Assembly (NCBI GenBank): GCA_003132025.1 | Contig: PKWJ01000044.1 | Coordinates: 102,826-150,888 of the forward strand | From: Gammaproteobacteria bacterium | GTDB lineage: Bacteria; Pseudomonadota; Gammaproteobacteria; Steroidobacterales; Steroidobacteraceae | Length of the DNA stretch: 48,063 bases | Reading direction: 5' to 3' | Part shown: piece after piece, positions 15,755 to 24,790 of the stretch | Numbering within the stretch: the first letter of the stretch is position 1 | Layout: every line of letters begins with the position of its first letter | Notes under the pieces: model-generated | Database searches by the model: none | Told to the model about the DNA's origin: nothing | What the model saw: the letters and a program-made list of their open reading frames with translations, nothing else | Program-made: the position numbers and the translations under genes

Positions 15755-18253
15755 CTAGGGCTTGGTAGGGGAGGCGGAGTATCCCCGAATCGACTGCTCA
15801 AGGAAAGTACTGACGCCGCTTCCGGTGCCGATCCCACTTCCGACATTGGACAGGCCCGTGAGTTCCAGCTGCAGCGACACCCCGGTGTCGCGCTCCCCGG
15901 TGCGGGTACTGATCGAACTTTGGGCCACCGCGCGGATGCTCCAGCAGCTGCCGCGGAACTGAAAGCCGGCGAAATTCTCGATCGGCGCGCGGTCCAGCAG
16001 CGAATATACCGTGCGCGCATAAATGTCCCAGCGGCGGCTGACCGGCCACGCCGTGGACGCATCGACCTGCTGCACCACGCCGTCACGAAACAGGTAGCCG
16101 ACGTTGATCACCTGCTTGCTGTTGGCGAGGTACTGCACCAGCACCTCGGCCTGCTGCACGCTCGAAACGGACGGGTTGGAGCCCACGTCCACCTGCAGGT
16201 TCCAGTGACGGTAGGCAGTCAGGTTGACCTCGGCGATCAGGCTCGAGGTGGTGTGCGGCGGCGCTACGGTCTGATCCGGCAGTGTGACCCGCGGCTGCGT
16301 CAGATAGAGACTCTGGCCGAGCGTGGCGCTCAGGTAGCGTACGCCCGTTGAGTTCTCGAACAGCTGCGTCGTCACCCCCATGGTGAGTTCATTTGCATCG
16401 CCGATCCGATCGATGCCGACGTATCGGTTGGGACGAAACAGCTCGATCGCGTTCAGGTCCGGGGTCGAGGTGTCGAACACCGGCAGCGAATTCTGGTCGC
16501 GGTACGGAATGTAGACGTACATCACCCGCGGTTCGAGCGTCATGCTGCGCTGGTCGGCCGAGCCGATCAGGCGCTCGAATTGCAGGCCGCTGTCGATGTC
16601 GACGATCGGCAGGCTGCGCTGCGGCGAGCTGTCGGGCACGCCGGCATCGCGCAGCTCGTACTGGGTCAGGTCCCAGGCGACATTGGGACGCAAGAAGTAG
16701 CCCGGCCCGGAAATGTCGAGCCCGACCTGCGGCCTGGCATCCAGGCGCCAGCCGCTGGCGCAGGTCCAGGGCAGCGTGTCGGGCAGCGTCGATGCCACGG
16801 TACAGGGCGGCGGGCTCGGGCTGCAGCTGCCGGTGACGCCGACACTGCCGCAGCCGACCGTCGCACAGCTGCAGGCGCTGCCGACCGAGCGCGTGAAGTT
16901 CACCAGCTCGGTGTCTACACCTAAGACCAGTGCCGGAAAGCGTTGTGGCGACCACAGCCCGCTGGCGCTCAGGCGCGGCAGCTGGAAGTACGGCCGCTCG
17001 TCGACCAGCCCGTTGTCCGGCAGCGTATTGTCCAGGGTCTGGAATCCGAGCACCTGGGCCTTGAGGTTCCAGATGTCGTCGCGGTGGCTGATGGCGATGC
17101 TGCGCGCCAGAAACGGCGTACTGGTGGACTGCGACCCCTGGCTGAAATCCTCGAAGTACTCGGTATCGCTGACGCTCTCGATACTGGTGTCGACGCGGGT
17201 GTTGTCCGGCAGCTGCAGCCGGTCGAGAAAGCGTATGTAGCTGCGGTCGCTGCTCTCGTCGTAGTGGCCCTCGTCCTTGAGTTCCTGGCCGTAGGCCCGG
17301 TCACTGGGAAGAAAGCTGGCGTCGAGGGTGCCGCGGTTGTCGGTGCTCAGGAACCGATACTGCGCGCTCATGTCGAGACCGCGGTTCGAATAGTAGGTCG
17401 GGGTAAAGGTGGCATCCTGGTTGGCCGCGATGTTCCAGTACCAGGGCGTGGCGAGCATGGCGCCGCTGCGGCTGGAGGTGCTGAATTCCGGAAACAGGAA
17501 ACCGCTCTTGCGTGCATCGTTGAGCGGAAACGAGATCCACGGCAGATAGGCGATCGGGATGCCCTCGATATCGATGACCGCGCCGCGGCCGATACCTTCG
17601 CCGGCGGCGGTGTCGAGGCGCAATTGGCGCGCGCGAATCTGCCAGGTGGCGCGCTGCTGCGGGCAGCTGGTGTAGATCACGTTACGCAGTGTGATGACTT
17701 TGCTGGGCGACATCGCGATCTCATCGGCGCTGCCGTGACCGGACTGCTGCTGCAGCTCGAACTGCGCGTGATTGAACAGCGCGCCGTCATCGCCGTAGCG
17801 CCCGGTGTCGCCCTGGATCAGCACCGTCGGGTCGTGAAAGCTCACCTGGCCGCTGACGTTGATGCTGTTGTTGTTGCGATCGTAGATCAGCTTGTCGGCC
17901 TGGATCTCCCGTTGACCGAAATGCACGTCGACATTGCCGGTGAGCTCGGTCATGCCATCTGCCGTGGTGGTGAGCTGATCGGAGCTGTAGGTGCCGTCGC
18001 CGCCAAGCACGGAATTACCGACGTTCTTGAGGCCGCCGAGCGCGTTGCCCGGGGCGGCGGGCGCCGAGGTGGCGGGCGCCGAGGTGGCGGCGGCGGCGAG
18101 CAGCAATGGCGCGCCATCGAGCCATGACGCTGCGCACGGTGCGCTGTCCGCGGCCGGCGGCGCTGGCGGGGCATCCGCAGCCTGCGGCGCAATCACCGGG
18201 GCACAGCAGAGCGCTGCAGCCAGAAGCGCGCGCAGGTGCGGGGAAGCAATCAT
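15755..18253 (-). CDS. lptD: LPS-assembly protein LptD
   Basis: Outer-membrane translocon that inserts lipopolysaccharide with LptE; 832 aa from the ATG at 18253. A signal peptide is followed by an LptA-like domain (about residues 85-220, with GNVDVHFGQREIQADKLIYD) and a 26-strand-type barrel (LPWISFPLNDARKSGFL onward). Cys40, Cys197 (YTSCPQQ) and Cys770 (RGSCWSIR) fit the disulfide cysteines of the family, but the C-terminal pair of E. coli is a single Cys here. Six further cysteines crowd residues 461-498, which is unusual. An ATG at 18283 would lengthen the N-terminus with no benefit to the signal peptide. Confidence 0.96.
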   Translation of the reverse strand: MIASPHLRALLAAALCCAPVIAPQAADAPPAPPAADSAPCAASWLDGAPLLLAAAATSAPATSAPAAPGNALGGLKNVGNSVLGGDGTYSSDQLTTTADGMTELTGNVDVHFGQREIQADKLIYDRNNNSINVSGQVSFHDPTVLIQGDTGRYGDDGALFNHAQFELQQQSGHGSADEIAMSPSKVITLRNVIYTSCPQQRATWQIRARQLRLDTAAGEGIGRGAVIDIEGIPIAYLPWISFPLNDARKSGFLFPEFSTSSRSGAMLATPWYWNIAANQDATFTPTYYSNRGLDMSAQYRFLSTDNRGTLDASFLPSDRAYGQELKDEGHYDESSDRSYIRFLDRLQLPDNTRVDTSIESVSDTEYFEDFSQGSQSTSTPFLARSIAISHRDDIWNLKAQVLGFQTLDNTLPDNGLVDERPYFQLPRLSASGLWSPQRFPALVLGVDTELVNFTRSVGSACSCATVGCGSVGVTGSCSPSPPPCTVASTLPDTLPWTCASGWRLDARPQVGLDISGPGYFLRPNVAWDLTQYELRDAGVPDSSPQRSLPIVDIDSGLQFERLIGSADQRSMTLEPRVMYVYIPYRDQNSLPVFDTSTPDLNAIELFRPNRYVGIDRIGDANELTMGVTTQLFENSTGVRYLSATLGQSLYLTQPRVTLPDQTVAPPHTTSSLIAEVNLTAYRHWNLQVDVGSNPSVSSVQQAEVLVQYLANSKQVINVGYLFRDGVVQQVDASTAWPVSRRWDIYARTVYSLLDRAPIENFAGFQFRGSCWSIRAVAQSSISTRTGERDTGVSLQLELTGLSNVGSGIGTGSGVSTFLEQSIRGYSASPTKP

Positions 18254-18263
18254 GTGGGCCCAC

Positions 18264-18271
18264 ATTATAAT
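18264..18271. promoter_or_regulatory. Palindromic ATTATAAT between lptD and amgK
   Basis: ATTATAAT reads TATAAT on both strands (plus 18266-18271, minus 18269-18264), so one site could serve divergent transcription. For amgK the spacing to the ATG at 18309 is sensible. For lptD it would leave only a few bases of leader. No good -35 is seen on either side. It is the only AT-rich spot in this 55-bp gap. Confidence 0.35.
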
Positions 18272-18308
18272 GACGGATGCCACGACCGCGGTCTAAACAG
18301 GCGCTTCA

Positions 18309-19349
18309 ATGACAGGCAACGACGCGCGCGTCCAGCAGATCAGGGATTGGCTGACCCGCGAGCTTGGCTTCAGCCTGGTGCGGCTCGAGCCGGCATCGGC
18401 CGATGCCAGCTTCCGGCGCTACTTTCGCGCCTGGGCAGCCGACGGCACGACACGCGTGGTGATGGATGCGCCGCCCGACAAGGAGCACATCGGACCGTTC
18501 CTGCAGGTGGCCGCGCTGCTCGCGGGCTGCAAGGTGCATGTGCCGCAGGTGCACGCCGCCGACAGCGCACGCGGCATGGTGCTGCTCGAAGACCTGGGAT
18601 CCGAGCTGTACCTGACACGGCTGCGCGCCGGCGCCGATCCGGACGTTCTGTACGCGGATGCACTGCAGGCGCTGCTTCGCATCCAGCTTCACGGTCGCGA
18701 GGCTGCGCGCATGCTGCCGCCCTACGATCGCGCCGCGCTCGAGCGCGAGATGGCACTGATGCCGGAGTGGTTCTGCGCGCGTCACCTGCAGCTGGTGCTG
18801 GATGACGCCGACCGCGGTGTGCTGGCCGAGAGCTTTGAGCTTCTGACGCTCGAGGCGCTCGCGCAGCCGCTGGTGTTCGTGCACCGTGACTATCACTCGC
18901 GCAACCTGATGCTGCTGCCGAGCGCCAATCCCGGAATCATCGATTTTCAGGATGCACTCGCAGGCCCGGTCGGCTATGACCTGGTGTCGCTGCTCAAGGA
19001 TTGCTACATCGACTGGCCGCGCGCCCGGGTAGAGAGCTGGGTCAGCGCCTATCGGGCGCAGCTCATGGGCGGTGACGGACTGGCCGGGGCGAGCGAGCAG
19101 GAGTTCCTGCGCTGGTTCGATCTGATCGGGCTGCAGCGTCACATCAAGGTGCTCGGCATCTTCGCGCGCCTGTGGTATCGCGACGGCAAGCACGGCTACC
19201 TGGCCGATCTGCCGCGCACCTTCGGCTACGTGCAGGATGCGGTGCGGCGCTATCCGGAGCTGCGGCGCTTCGGGGACTGGCTGCAGCGGCGCGTGCTGCC
19301 GGCATTTGCCGCAGCCAACGCGCGAGCGCTGGTCGCGGGTGTGCCGTGA
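18309..19349 (+). CDS. amgK: N-acetylmuramate/N-acetylglucosamine kinase AmgK
   Basis: Phosphotransferase of the APH fold that phosphorylates the anomeric carbon of MurNAc and GlcNAc recovered from cell-wall turnover; 346 aa. ASADASFRRYFR at residues 29-40 is the nucleotide-loop region. The catalytic loop HRDYHSRN is at 192-199 and the metal-binding IIDFQDA at 210-216 (Asp212). The immediately coupled murU gene makes the AmgK assignment much firmer than a generic aminoglycoside kinase. The pair forms the recycling bypass to UDP-MurNAc described in Pseudomonas putida, where it underlies intrinsic fosfomycin tolerance. Confidence 0.93.
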   Translation: MTGNDARVQQIRDWLTRELGFSLVRLEPASADASFRRYFRAWAADGTTRVVMDAPPDKEHIGPFLQVAALLAGCKVHVPQVHAADSARGMVLLEDLGSELYLTRLRAGADPDVLYADALQALLRIQLHGREAARMLPPYDRAALEREMALMPEWFCARHLQLVLDDADRGVLAESFELLTLEALAQPLVFVHRDYHSRNLMLLPSANPGIIDFQDALAGPVGYDLVSLLKDCYIDWPRARVESWVSAYRAQLMGGDGLAGASEQEFLRWFDLIGLQRHIKVLGIFARLWYRDGKHGYLADLPRTFGYVQDAVRRYPELRRFGDWLQRRVLPAFAAANARALVAGVP

Positions 19350-20002
19350 GCATCGAGCGCGCGATGGTGCTGGCCGCAGGGCGCGGCGAGCGCATGCGGC
19401 CGCTGACCGACCAGGTGCCCAAGCCGCTGCTCACCGTGGGTGGCAAGCCGCTGATCGTCTATCACCTCGAGAAGCTGTCGCGCCTGGGAGTGAAACACGT
19501 GGTGATCAACCTGGCGTGGCTCGGCGGACAGATCCGTGCCGCGCTGGGCGACGGCGCACGCTGGCAGCTGCAGATTCATTACAGCGACGAGGGTGAGCAG
19601 GCGCTCGAGACCGGCGGTGGCATCCTCCACGCCCTGCCACTGCTGGGTCCACAGCCGTTCCTGGTGGTGAACGCGGACGTGTTCACCGAGTTTGATTTCG
19701 GCGCCGTTCGGATTGCCCCGGAGGCGCTGGCGCAGCTGGTGCTGGTCGCCAACCCGTTGCACCATCCGCGCGGCGATTTTGCGCTCGCCAATGGCCGGGT
19801 GCAGGAGCAGGGCGGTGCGCGCTGGACTTATTCCGGCATTGGCCTGTACCGGCCGGAACTGTTCGCCAGCTGCAGCCCCGGCAAATTTCCGCTGCTGCCG
19901 CTGCTCCGACGCGCCATCGCGGGCAGCCGGCTGCACGGCCAGGTGTTCGAGGGCGCCTGGAGTGACGTTGGCAGCGTGGAGCGCCTGGCCGCCTTACAAT
20001 GA
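19346..20002 (+). CDS. murU: N-acetylmuramate alpha-1-phosphate uridylyltransferase MurU
   Basis: Nucleotidyltransferase making UDP-MurNAc from MurNAc-1-phosphate and UTP; 218 aa. The NTP-binding loop reads LAAGRGERMRPLTDQVPKPLL at residues 9-29 with the usual Gly and Lys. ETGGGILHALPLLG and LVVNADVFTEFDF carry the sugar and metal-binding Asp motif. WSDVGSVERL near the end is also typical. The GTG at 19346 overlaps the amgK stop as GTGA, indicating coupling. The product is the precursor that feeds MurC. Confidence 0.93.
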   Translation: MSIERAMVLAAGRGERMRPLTDQVPKPLLTVGGKPLIVYHLEKLSRLGVKHVVINLAWLGGQIRAALGDGARWQLQIHYSDEGEQALETGGGILHALPLLGPQPFLVVNADVFTEFDFGAVRIAPEALAQLVLVANPLHHPRGDFALANGRVQEQGGARWTYSGIGLYRPELFASCSPGKFPLLPLLRRAIAGSRLHGQVFEGAWSDVGSVERLAALQ

Positions 20003-20008
20003 GGCCCG

Positions 20009-21049
20009 ATGCCATCCCCTGTGAACACACTTAAAGGTATTCCGGTCGTCGTGGACGGCACCGGCGCAGTCCGCAGCGGCCAGAAGTACCTGACGCCCCA
20101 GGGTTTTACCGCGATCAAGGACGGCATCAAATCGTCCGGCGACGCGGATCCGCGAAGCCTACCCAGAAAGCCGCGCTGGCTTACCGCGCGGCTGGCGGCC
20201 GGCGAGGGCTACGACTTCGTGCGCCGCACGGTGCGCGAGCACCATCTGGCCACGGTGTGCGAGGAAGCGAAGTGTCCCAACATCGGCGAGTGCTGGAACG
20301 CCGGCACCGCGACCATCATGCTGATGGGCGCGGTATGCACCCGCGCCTGCCGGTTCTGCGCGGTCGACACCGGTAATCCGCGCGGCTGGCTCGACGCCGA
20401 GGAGCCGCGGCACGTTGCGGAAAGCGTCGCGCTGATGCAGCTCAAGTACGTGGTGCTGACCTCGGTCAATCGCGACGATCTGCCGGATGGCGGCGCGGCG
20501 CACTACGCCGCCTGCATCCGCGCCATCAAGCAGCGCAACGCGTCGACCGCCGTTGAGGCGCTGACGCCGGATTTCCAGGGCGTGCTCGCCGATGTCGACA
20601 CCGTGGTGGATTCGGGTCCGGAGGTGTTCGCACAGAACGTGGAGACGGTGCGCCGGCTGACGCACCCGGTACGTGATCCGCGTGCCGGCTATGAGCAGAC
20701 GCTCTCGGTGCTGGCGCACGCCAAGCAGCGCCGGCCCGAGGTGCTCACCAAGACCAGCCTCATGCTCGGCATCGGCGAGAGCGATGAGGAGATCGTGCAT
20801 TGCATGCACGAGCTGCGCGAGGTCGGAGTCGACATCCTCACCCTGGGCCAGTACCTGCGGCCGACGGTGAATCATTTGAGCGTGCAGCGGTTTGTCACGC
20901 CCGAGCAGTTCCAGCAGTATCGTGCCTGGGGGCTCGCGCGCGGTTTCCGCGAGTGTGTTGCAGGTCCCCTGGTGCGGTCGAGCTATCGGGCCGAGCAGGC
21001 GCTGGCCGGCAACAACGTCGGACTTGGCGCGGTGGCGGGCGTCCCGTGA
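20009..21049 (+). CDS. lipA: Lipoyl synthase
   Basis: Radical SAM enzyme inserting two sulfurs into octanoyl groups on lipoyl domains; 346 aa. The auxiliary cluster cysteines are Cys84, Cys89 and Cys95 ([12 protein letters not shown]) and the radical SAM cluster is Cys110, Cys114 and Cys117 (CTRACRFC). GQYLRPT and the C-terminal VRSSYRAEQ with its Arg-Ser-Ser-Tyr motif are intact. It starts 6 bp after murU. The stop is shared with the lipB start, an order (lipA-lipB) reversed from E. coli. Confidence 0.97.
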   Translation: MPSPVNTLKGIPVVVDGTGAVRSGQKYLTPQGFTAIKDGIKSSGDADPRSLPRKPRWLTARLAAGEGYDFVRRTVREHHLATVCEEAKCPNIGECWNAGTATIMLMGAVCTRACRFCAVDTGNPRGWLDAEEPRHVAESVALMQLKYVVLTSVNRDDLPDGGAAHYAACIRAIKQRNASTAVEALTPDFQGVLADVDTVVDSGPEVFAQNVETVRRLTHPVRDPRAGYEQTLSVLAHAKQRRPEVLTKTSLMLGIGESDEEIVHCMHELREVGVDILTLGQYLRPTVNHLSVQRFVTPEQFQQYRAWGLARGFRECVAGPLVRSSYRAEQALAGNNVGLGAVAGVP

Positions 21050-21711
21050 ACGCGCCATTGGCCAGCGCCGACTGGCGCGGCGCCGGCGGCGCCGCCGCCG
21101 CCGGTTTCTGGCTCGGGCGTGTGCCGTGCGAGCCGACGTGGCGCGCGATGCAGCGTTTTACCGATCAGCGCCAGCCGGACACGCCGGATGAGATCTGGCT
21201 GCTGGAGCATGATCCGGTGTTTACCCTCGGCATGAACGCCGATCGCTCACATGTGCTCTCGCCGGGCGACATTCCAGTGCTGCAGATCGATCGCGGCGGC
21301 CAGGTGACCTTCCACGGGCCGGGGCAACTGGTGGTCTATCCGCTGCTCGACGTGCGCCGCGCCGGGCTTACGGTGCGCGCCCTGGTCACGGCGCTGGAAC
21401 GCGCCGTCATTGAGTACTGCGCGCGCTTTGGCATCCGCGCCGAGTGCCGTGCCAGCGCCCCCGGTGTGTACGTCGACGGAGCCAAGCTCGCCAGCGTCGG
21501 CCTGCGCATTCGTCGCGGCGGCAGCTACCACGGCCTGGCATTGAACATCGGCATGGATCTGGAACCGTTCCGGCGCATCAATCCCTGCGGCTACGCGGGT
21601 CTTGCAGTGACGCAGCTGTCGGATCTCGGTGGTCCCGATGACGTCGCGCAGGTGGCCGCCGAGTTCGCGCCGCTACTGGCTACGATGCTATGTCGGCCTG
21701 GCAGCTGCTGA
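21046..21711 (+). CDS. lipB: Lipoyl(octanoyl) transferase LipB
   Basis: Transfers octanoyl from acyl carrier protein to lipoyl domains, the step before LipA; 221 aa. [18 protein letters not shown] at residues 83-100 is the signature motif. The catalytic dyad is Lys147 ([10 protein letters not shown]) and Cys181 (INPCGYAG). The GTG at 21046 overlaps the lipA stop as GTGA. The N-terminus has an Ala/Gly-rich run of about 12 residues absent from many LipB proteins. The last 22 bp overlap the next gene. Confidence 0.97.
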   Translation: MNAPLASADWRGAGGAAAAGFWLGRVPCEPTWRAMQRFTDQRQPDTPDEIWLLEHDPVFTLGMNADRSHVLSPGDIPVLQIDRGGQVTFHGPGQLVVYPLLDVRRAGLTVRALVTALERAVIEYCARFGIRAECRASAPGVYVDGAKLASVGLRIRRGGSYHGLALNIGMDLEPFRRINPCGYAGLAVTQLSDLGGPDDVAQVAAEFAPLLATMLCRPGSC

Positions 21712-21947
21712 TCACGCTGTCGGACGTGCCCTCGGCACAGGCGTTTGCCGCGGTGCTGAGCGCCGAGGGCATCGGTGTGCGGGTCGACACCGACGCCGGC
21801 GTGCTGGGGCAGGCCGCGCCGTGCCGCATCTACGTCGACGCCACGCAGCTGCGCCAGGCGCGCTGGGCGCTGTCACAGCGCAAATTCAGCGATGACGAGC
21901 TGACCTACCTTGCCACCGGGGAGCTGCCGAAACAGGGCATTCCCTGA
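21690..21947 (+). CDS. DUF2007-like small protein
   Basis: 85 aa, a small alpha/beta domain resembling the DUF2007 putative signal-transducing family ([25 protein letters not shown], later [17 protein letters not shown]). There is no signal peptide. It starts inside the 3' end of lipB with a 22-bp overlap, so translation is likely coupled. Function is unknown; the family assignment is by pattern only. Confidence 0.65.
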   Translation: MSAWQLLITLSDVPSAQAFAAVLSAEGIGVRVDTDAGVLGQAAPCRIYVDATQLRQARWALSQRKFSDDELTYLATGELPKQGIP

Positions 21948-22016
21948 TGCGGCGCGTCGCGGGATGCGCCGCGACGGCTCGTGACTTGCGGCCCGTTTCG
22001 GTGCCCGCGCATCCGG

Positions 22017-22457
22017 ATGTACACTGCCGCCGTGTTCTGCCTCGAGATAAACGTCAACGGCCAGCGGCGCGTCATCGCCGGCGGACCCGCGGCCGAAGTG
22101 ATCAACGCCACGGTGTCGCTCTATCCCGGCTTGCAGGAGGGCTGGCTCGAAGTCGCCGGCTCGGTGCTGCCGCAGGACCAGCCGGTGGCCGATGCCCGCT
22201 GGCTGGCCGCGGCGCTAGCAGCCGGCGACGTGGTGGAGGTTCGCCTGGTGGAATCGGAGCAGGCCGCCGCGCCCAGGGTCAGCCGTACCGATCCGACCGC
22301 ACGAGCCACGGACGCCATCCCGCTGGTGTGCGCCTTCTGTGACAAGAGCCACGAGGAGGTTTCGGGCATGGTGTCGTCACGCAAGGCCGTGATCTGCCCG
22401 GAATGTATCGGCTACCTGCACGACGTCATCCATTCCAGCGACGAGGGGTCGGACTAA
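22017..22457 (+). CDS. Stand-alone ClpX-type C4 zinc finger protein
   Basis: 146 aa from the ATG at 22017. Residues 1-80 form an alpha/beta region of unknown family (LEINVNGQRRVIAGG). After a linker, residues 105-130 carry a ClpX zinc-binding domain: CAFC, KSHEEVSGMVSS and ICPEC with Cys105, Cys108, Cys127 and Cys130. In ClpX this domain dimerises and binds substrates and adaptors such as SspB. There is no AAA+ module here and the frame closes 15 codons later, so it is not a truncated ClpX. It may be an adaptor or decoy for the ClpXP protease; that is inference. An upstream in-frame ATG at 21981 gives a less likely start. Confidence 0.78.
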   Translation: MYTAAVFCLEINVNGQRRVIAGGPAAEVINATVSLYPGLQEGWLEVAGSVLPQDQPVADARWLAAALAAGDVVEVRLVESEQAAAPRVSRTDPTARATDAIPLVCAFCDKSHEEVSGMVSSRKAVICPECIGYLHDVIHSSDEGSD

Positions 22458-22478
22458 GTTCGGGCCGCCGCATCCGCG

Positions 22479-22970
22479 ATGACAGACAGCGAACTTCGGG
22501 GACTGCTGCTGGAGAAGTACTACCAGCGTCGCAAGGAGCGCCTCATCGGCCTGGTGCCTGCCGATTTTGACGGCAAGCTCAATGAACGCGACATCCAGAG
22601 CATCGCCGGGCAACTGGCCGATCACGGGCTGATTCATTGGCGGCCCAACAGAGGACATGACGGAGTCGGTGGCGGCATGGGCGCCATAACGCCGGCCGGC
22701 GTCGATGTGGTCGAAAGCAAGGTCGCCGCGCCGGTGGATATCCATTGGTCGCAGGATCGCGGCCCGCAGTCGCCGCTTCAGACCAAGCCGGGTGTCGCAG
22801 CGGCGATCGAGCGGCTGCTGCAGGCCATCGAGCACTCGGGTGCCAGCCTCGCTGACCGGCAGGCGGCGACTGCGCTGCTACGAGCATTCCAGCAGCACCC
22901 GCTGCTGCACAGCCTGTTGCAAGCCGAAGCGGCCGGCTTGAACCAACCACACACGGGCGGCAGTCACTGA
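22479..22970 (+). CDS. Hypothetical protein, possible winged-helix N-terminus
   Basis: 163 aa, family not recognised. The first 65 residues (LRGLLLEKYYQRRKER, LNERDIQSIAGQLADHGLIHWRP) look like a winged-helix unit. A Gly-rich turn (GVGGGMGAITPAGVDVVES) follows, then a Gln/Ala-rich helical C-terminus. There is no signal peptide or membrane segment. It lies 21 bp after the zinc-finger gene on the same strand. A DNA-binding role is possible but not shown. Confidence 0.7.
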   Translation: MTDSELRGLLLEKYYQRRKERLIGLVPADFDGKLNERDIQSIAGQLADHGLIHWRPNRGHDGVGGGMGAITPAGVDVVESKVAAPVDIHWSQDRGPQSPLQTKPGVAAAIERLLQAIEHSGASLADRQAATALLRAFQQHPLLHSLLQAEAAGLNQPHTGGSH

Positions 22971-23011
22971 CCGCAGCGCCGGAAAGTGCGCCCCCAAAGA
23001 CAGGAGTTCCC

Positions 23012-23254
23012 GTGCTTGAACTGCGACCCAACTGTGAATGCTGCAACGTGGATCTACCGGCTGCGTCCGACTCGGCACGCATCTGCTCCTTCGAATGCAC
23101 GTTCTGTGCGCGCTGTGCGGACGGCGTGCTGGCCGGGAAGTGCCCCAACTGCGGCGGTGAACTGCTGCCTCGTCCGCGTCGTCCCGCGGCCAAGCTTGCG
23201 AACTATCCGCCGTCCTCGCAGCGTATCCACCGGCCCGCAGGCTGTGCGCCATGA
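23012..23254 (+). CDS. DUF1272 cysteine-rich protein
   Basis: 80 aa, a good match to the DUF1272 family: LELRPNCECCNVDLP, ICSFECTFCARCAD and CPNCGGEL. Nine cysteines suggest a double zinc knuckle. The GTG start has AGGAG five bases upstream. The function of the family is unknown. Its TGA overlaps the ATG of the cupin gene (ATGA). Confidence 0.86.
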   Translation: MLELRPNCECCNVDLPAASDSARICSFECTFCARCADGVLAGKCPNCGGELLPRPRRPAAKLANYPPSSQRIHRPAGCAP

Positions 23255-23619
23255 CGCTCACGGAGGTGAAGGTGCGGCGGTTCGAACCTGCGAGCGCAGT
23301 GGTCGAGGAGTACTTGCTGCCGGGTGACAAGCTGATCCACGGCAATCCCAGGCAGTGCGTCTGGAAGCACTACGCCGACAGCAGCGGCAAATTCTTCGCC
23401 GGCGTGTGGTCGAGCGAGGTCGGTAAATGGCACATCTCCTACACCGAGGAGGAGTATTGCCAGATCCTGCAGGGCAAAAGCATCATCGCCGACGCCGCCG
23501 GCAACGCCACCACGGTATCGGCCGGCGACAGCGTCGTGGTTCCGCGGGGGTTCGTCGGCACCTGGGAAGTCGTCGAGCCGACCAGGAAGATTTACGTCAT
23601 CTACGAGCGCGGGGAGTGA
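23251..23619 (+). CDS. Cupin domain protein (DUF861-like)
   Basis: 122-aa single-domain cupin. WHISYTEEEYCQILQGKSII resembles the first cupin motif and SAGDSVVVPRGFVGTWEVVEP the second. Trp-Glu and Tyr-Ile near the end match the Cupin_3/DUF861 subgroup, whose members include ureidoglycolate-hydrolase-like proteins. Substrate unknown. It is translationally coupled to the DUF1272 gene upstream. Confidence 0.8.
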   Translation: MTLTEVKVRRFEPASAVVEEYLLPGDKLIHGNPRQCVWKHYADSSGKFFAGVWSSEVGKWHISYTEEEYCQILQGKSIIADAAGNATTVSAGDSVVVPRGFVGTWEVVEPTRKIYVIYERGE

Positions 23620-23627
23620 TCCGAGCC

Positions 23628-24110
23628 GTGATATTCATACCGCTGATACGACTGGCAACCGCCGCTGACGCGCCGGCGATCGCCGACATGTCCAGGCAGC
23701 ACATTGAATCCGGTCTTGGCTGGAGCTGGACGCCGGCGCGCATCGCGGCCGCGATTGCCGACCGCTCGACCAATGTCGCGCTGATTGATCAGCCGGATGG
23801 CGTGCTGGCATTTGGCATCATGCACTACGCCGAGCGCACCGCCCATCTGGCGCTGCTGGCCGTCGACCCGGCGCAGCGCCGGCGCGGCATCGCCGCGCGG
23901 TTGGTAGCATGGCTCGAGAAGAGCGCCGACACAGCCGGCATCGAACGCATTCGTGTCGAGGCCAGGTCGGACAATCCGGCCGCGCTCGCCTTCTACCAGA
24001 AGCTCGGTTACGTGCAGATCGATCGGCTCGCCCGCTACTATCGCGGTGTGCTGGATGCGGTGCGGCTGGAAAAGACGCTGCGGTTCGCGGTCCGCGAATC
24101 CGACCGCTGA
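23628..24110 (+). CDS. GNAT family N-acetyltransferase
   Basis: 160 aa from GTG 23628. The acetyl-CoA loop reads VDPAQRRRGIAARLVAWLE (Q/R-x-x-G-x-G/A type), preceded by HLALLAV, and the C-terminal ARSDNPAALAFYQKLGY motif is classic. The arrangement resembles RimI-type enzymes, but no RimI-specific feature can be claimed. Another GTG at 23616 would overlap the cupin stop as GTGA and adds four residues. The substrate is unknown. Confidence 0.84.
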   Translation: MIFIPLIRLATAADAPAIADMSRQHIESGLGWSWTPARIAAAIADRSTNVALIDQPDGVLAFGIMHYAERTAHLALLAVDPAQRRRGIAARLVAWLEKSADTAGIERIRVEARSDNPAALAFYQKLGYVQIDRLARYYRGVLDAVRLEKTLRFAVRESDR

Positions 24111-24124
24111 AGCGGCCGCTGCTC

Positions 24125-24790
24125 GTGTTCACGGCCGCGATCTTCGACATGGACGGCCTGCTGCTGGACTCCGAGCGGGTCATCATGCAGGCATGGATGG
24201 AGTCGGCGCAGGAGCTGGCCCTGAGCCTGTCGCGCGCCGACTTCCTGCAGGTGGTGGGCCATGGCATCGTGGAATCGCATGCCAGGCTCAGCACGCTGTT
24301 GGGTGGCGAGGATAGTTTCCAGCTGGTCCGCGATCGGGTGCGGGCGAAACTCGGCGCGCCCGGCGGCGTGGTGTTTCCGCTCAAGCCGGGAGCGCTGGCG
24401 CTGCTGCAGCAACTGCGCGCGCGCGCGGTGCCATGTGCCGTGGCCTCGTCGACCTCCGTGGCCGAGGTGCGCCGGCGCCTGGCGCAGGTCGGTGTGCTCG
24501 AATTGTTCCAGGCGGTCGCGGGCGGCGATGAAGTGGCACGCAGCAAACCGGATCCGGCGGTGTACCTGCTGGCCGCCGAGCGGCTGGGCGTGGCCCCGGA
24601 ATGCTGCCTGGCGTTCGAGGACAGCAATCACGGCGCCCGGGCGGCGCATGCGGCTGGCCTTGCGGTCGTGATGGTGCCGGACCTCAAGTCGCATGATTTC
24701 GGGCCGGTGTACATGAACCTGGTTTCGCTCGAGGACGCGATGACACACATTGATCAGTGGTTTTCGGAGCACGCGCTATGCCTGCGTTGA
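24125..24790 (+). CDS. HAD-family phosphatase, sugar-phosphate type
   Basis: Haloacid dehalogenase-like hydrolase of 221 aa. Motif I is AIFDMDGLLLDSE with nucleophile Asp and acid Asp two residues on. Motif II is CAVASSTS, motif III Lys is in RSKPDPAVYLLAA, and motif IV is LAFEDSNHGARAA. It resembles YniC/2-deoxyglucose-6-phosphatase and beta-phosphoglucomutase types. Start GTG 24125 places the DMDG motif about 10 residues in; no stronger start is visible. Its end overlaps the GFA gene by 13 bp. Confidence 0.86.
   Translation: MFTAAIFDMDGLLLDSERVIMQAWMESAQELALSLSRADFLQVVGHGIVESHARLSTLLGGEDSFQLVRDRVRAKLGAPGGVVFPLKPGALALLQQLRARAVPCAVASSTSVAEVRRRLAQVGVLELFQAVAGGDEVARSKPDPAVYLLAAERLGVAPECCLAFEDSNHGARAAHAAGLAVVMVPDLKSHDFGPVYMNLVSLEDAMTHIDQWFSEHALCLR

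Noticed and set aside
16943-18127. 394-codon plus-strand open frame opposite lptD
   Set aside because: Antisense shadow of lptD; Ala/Val/Gly-rich with no start signal or family resemblance.
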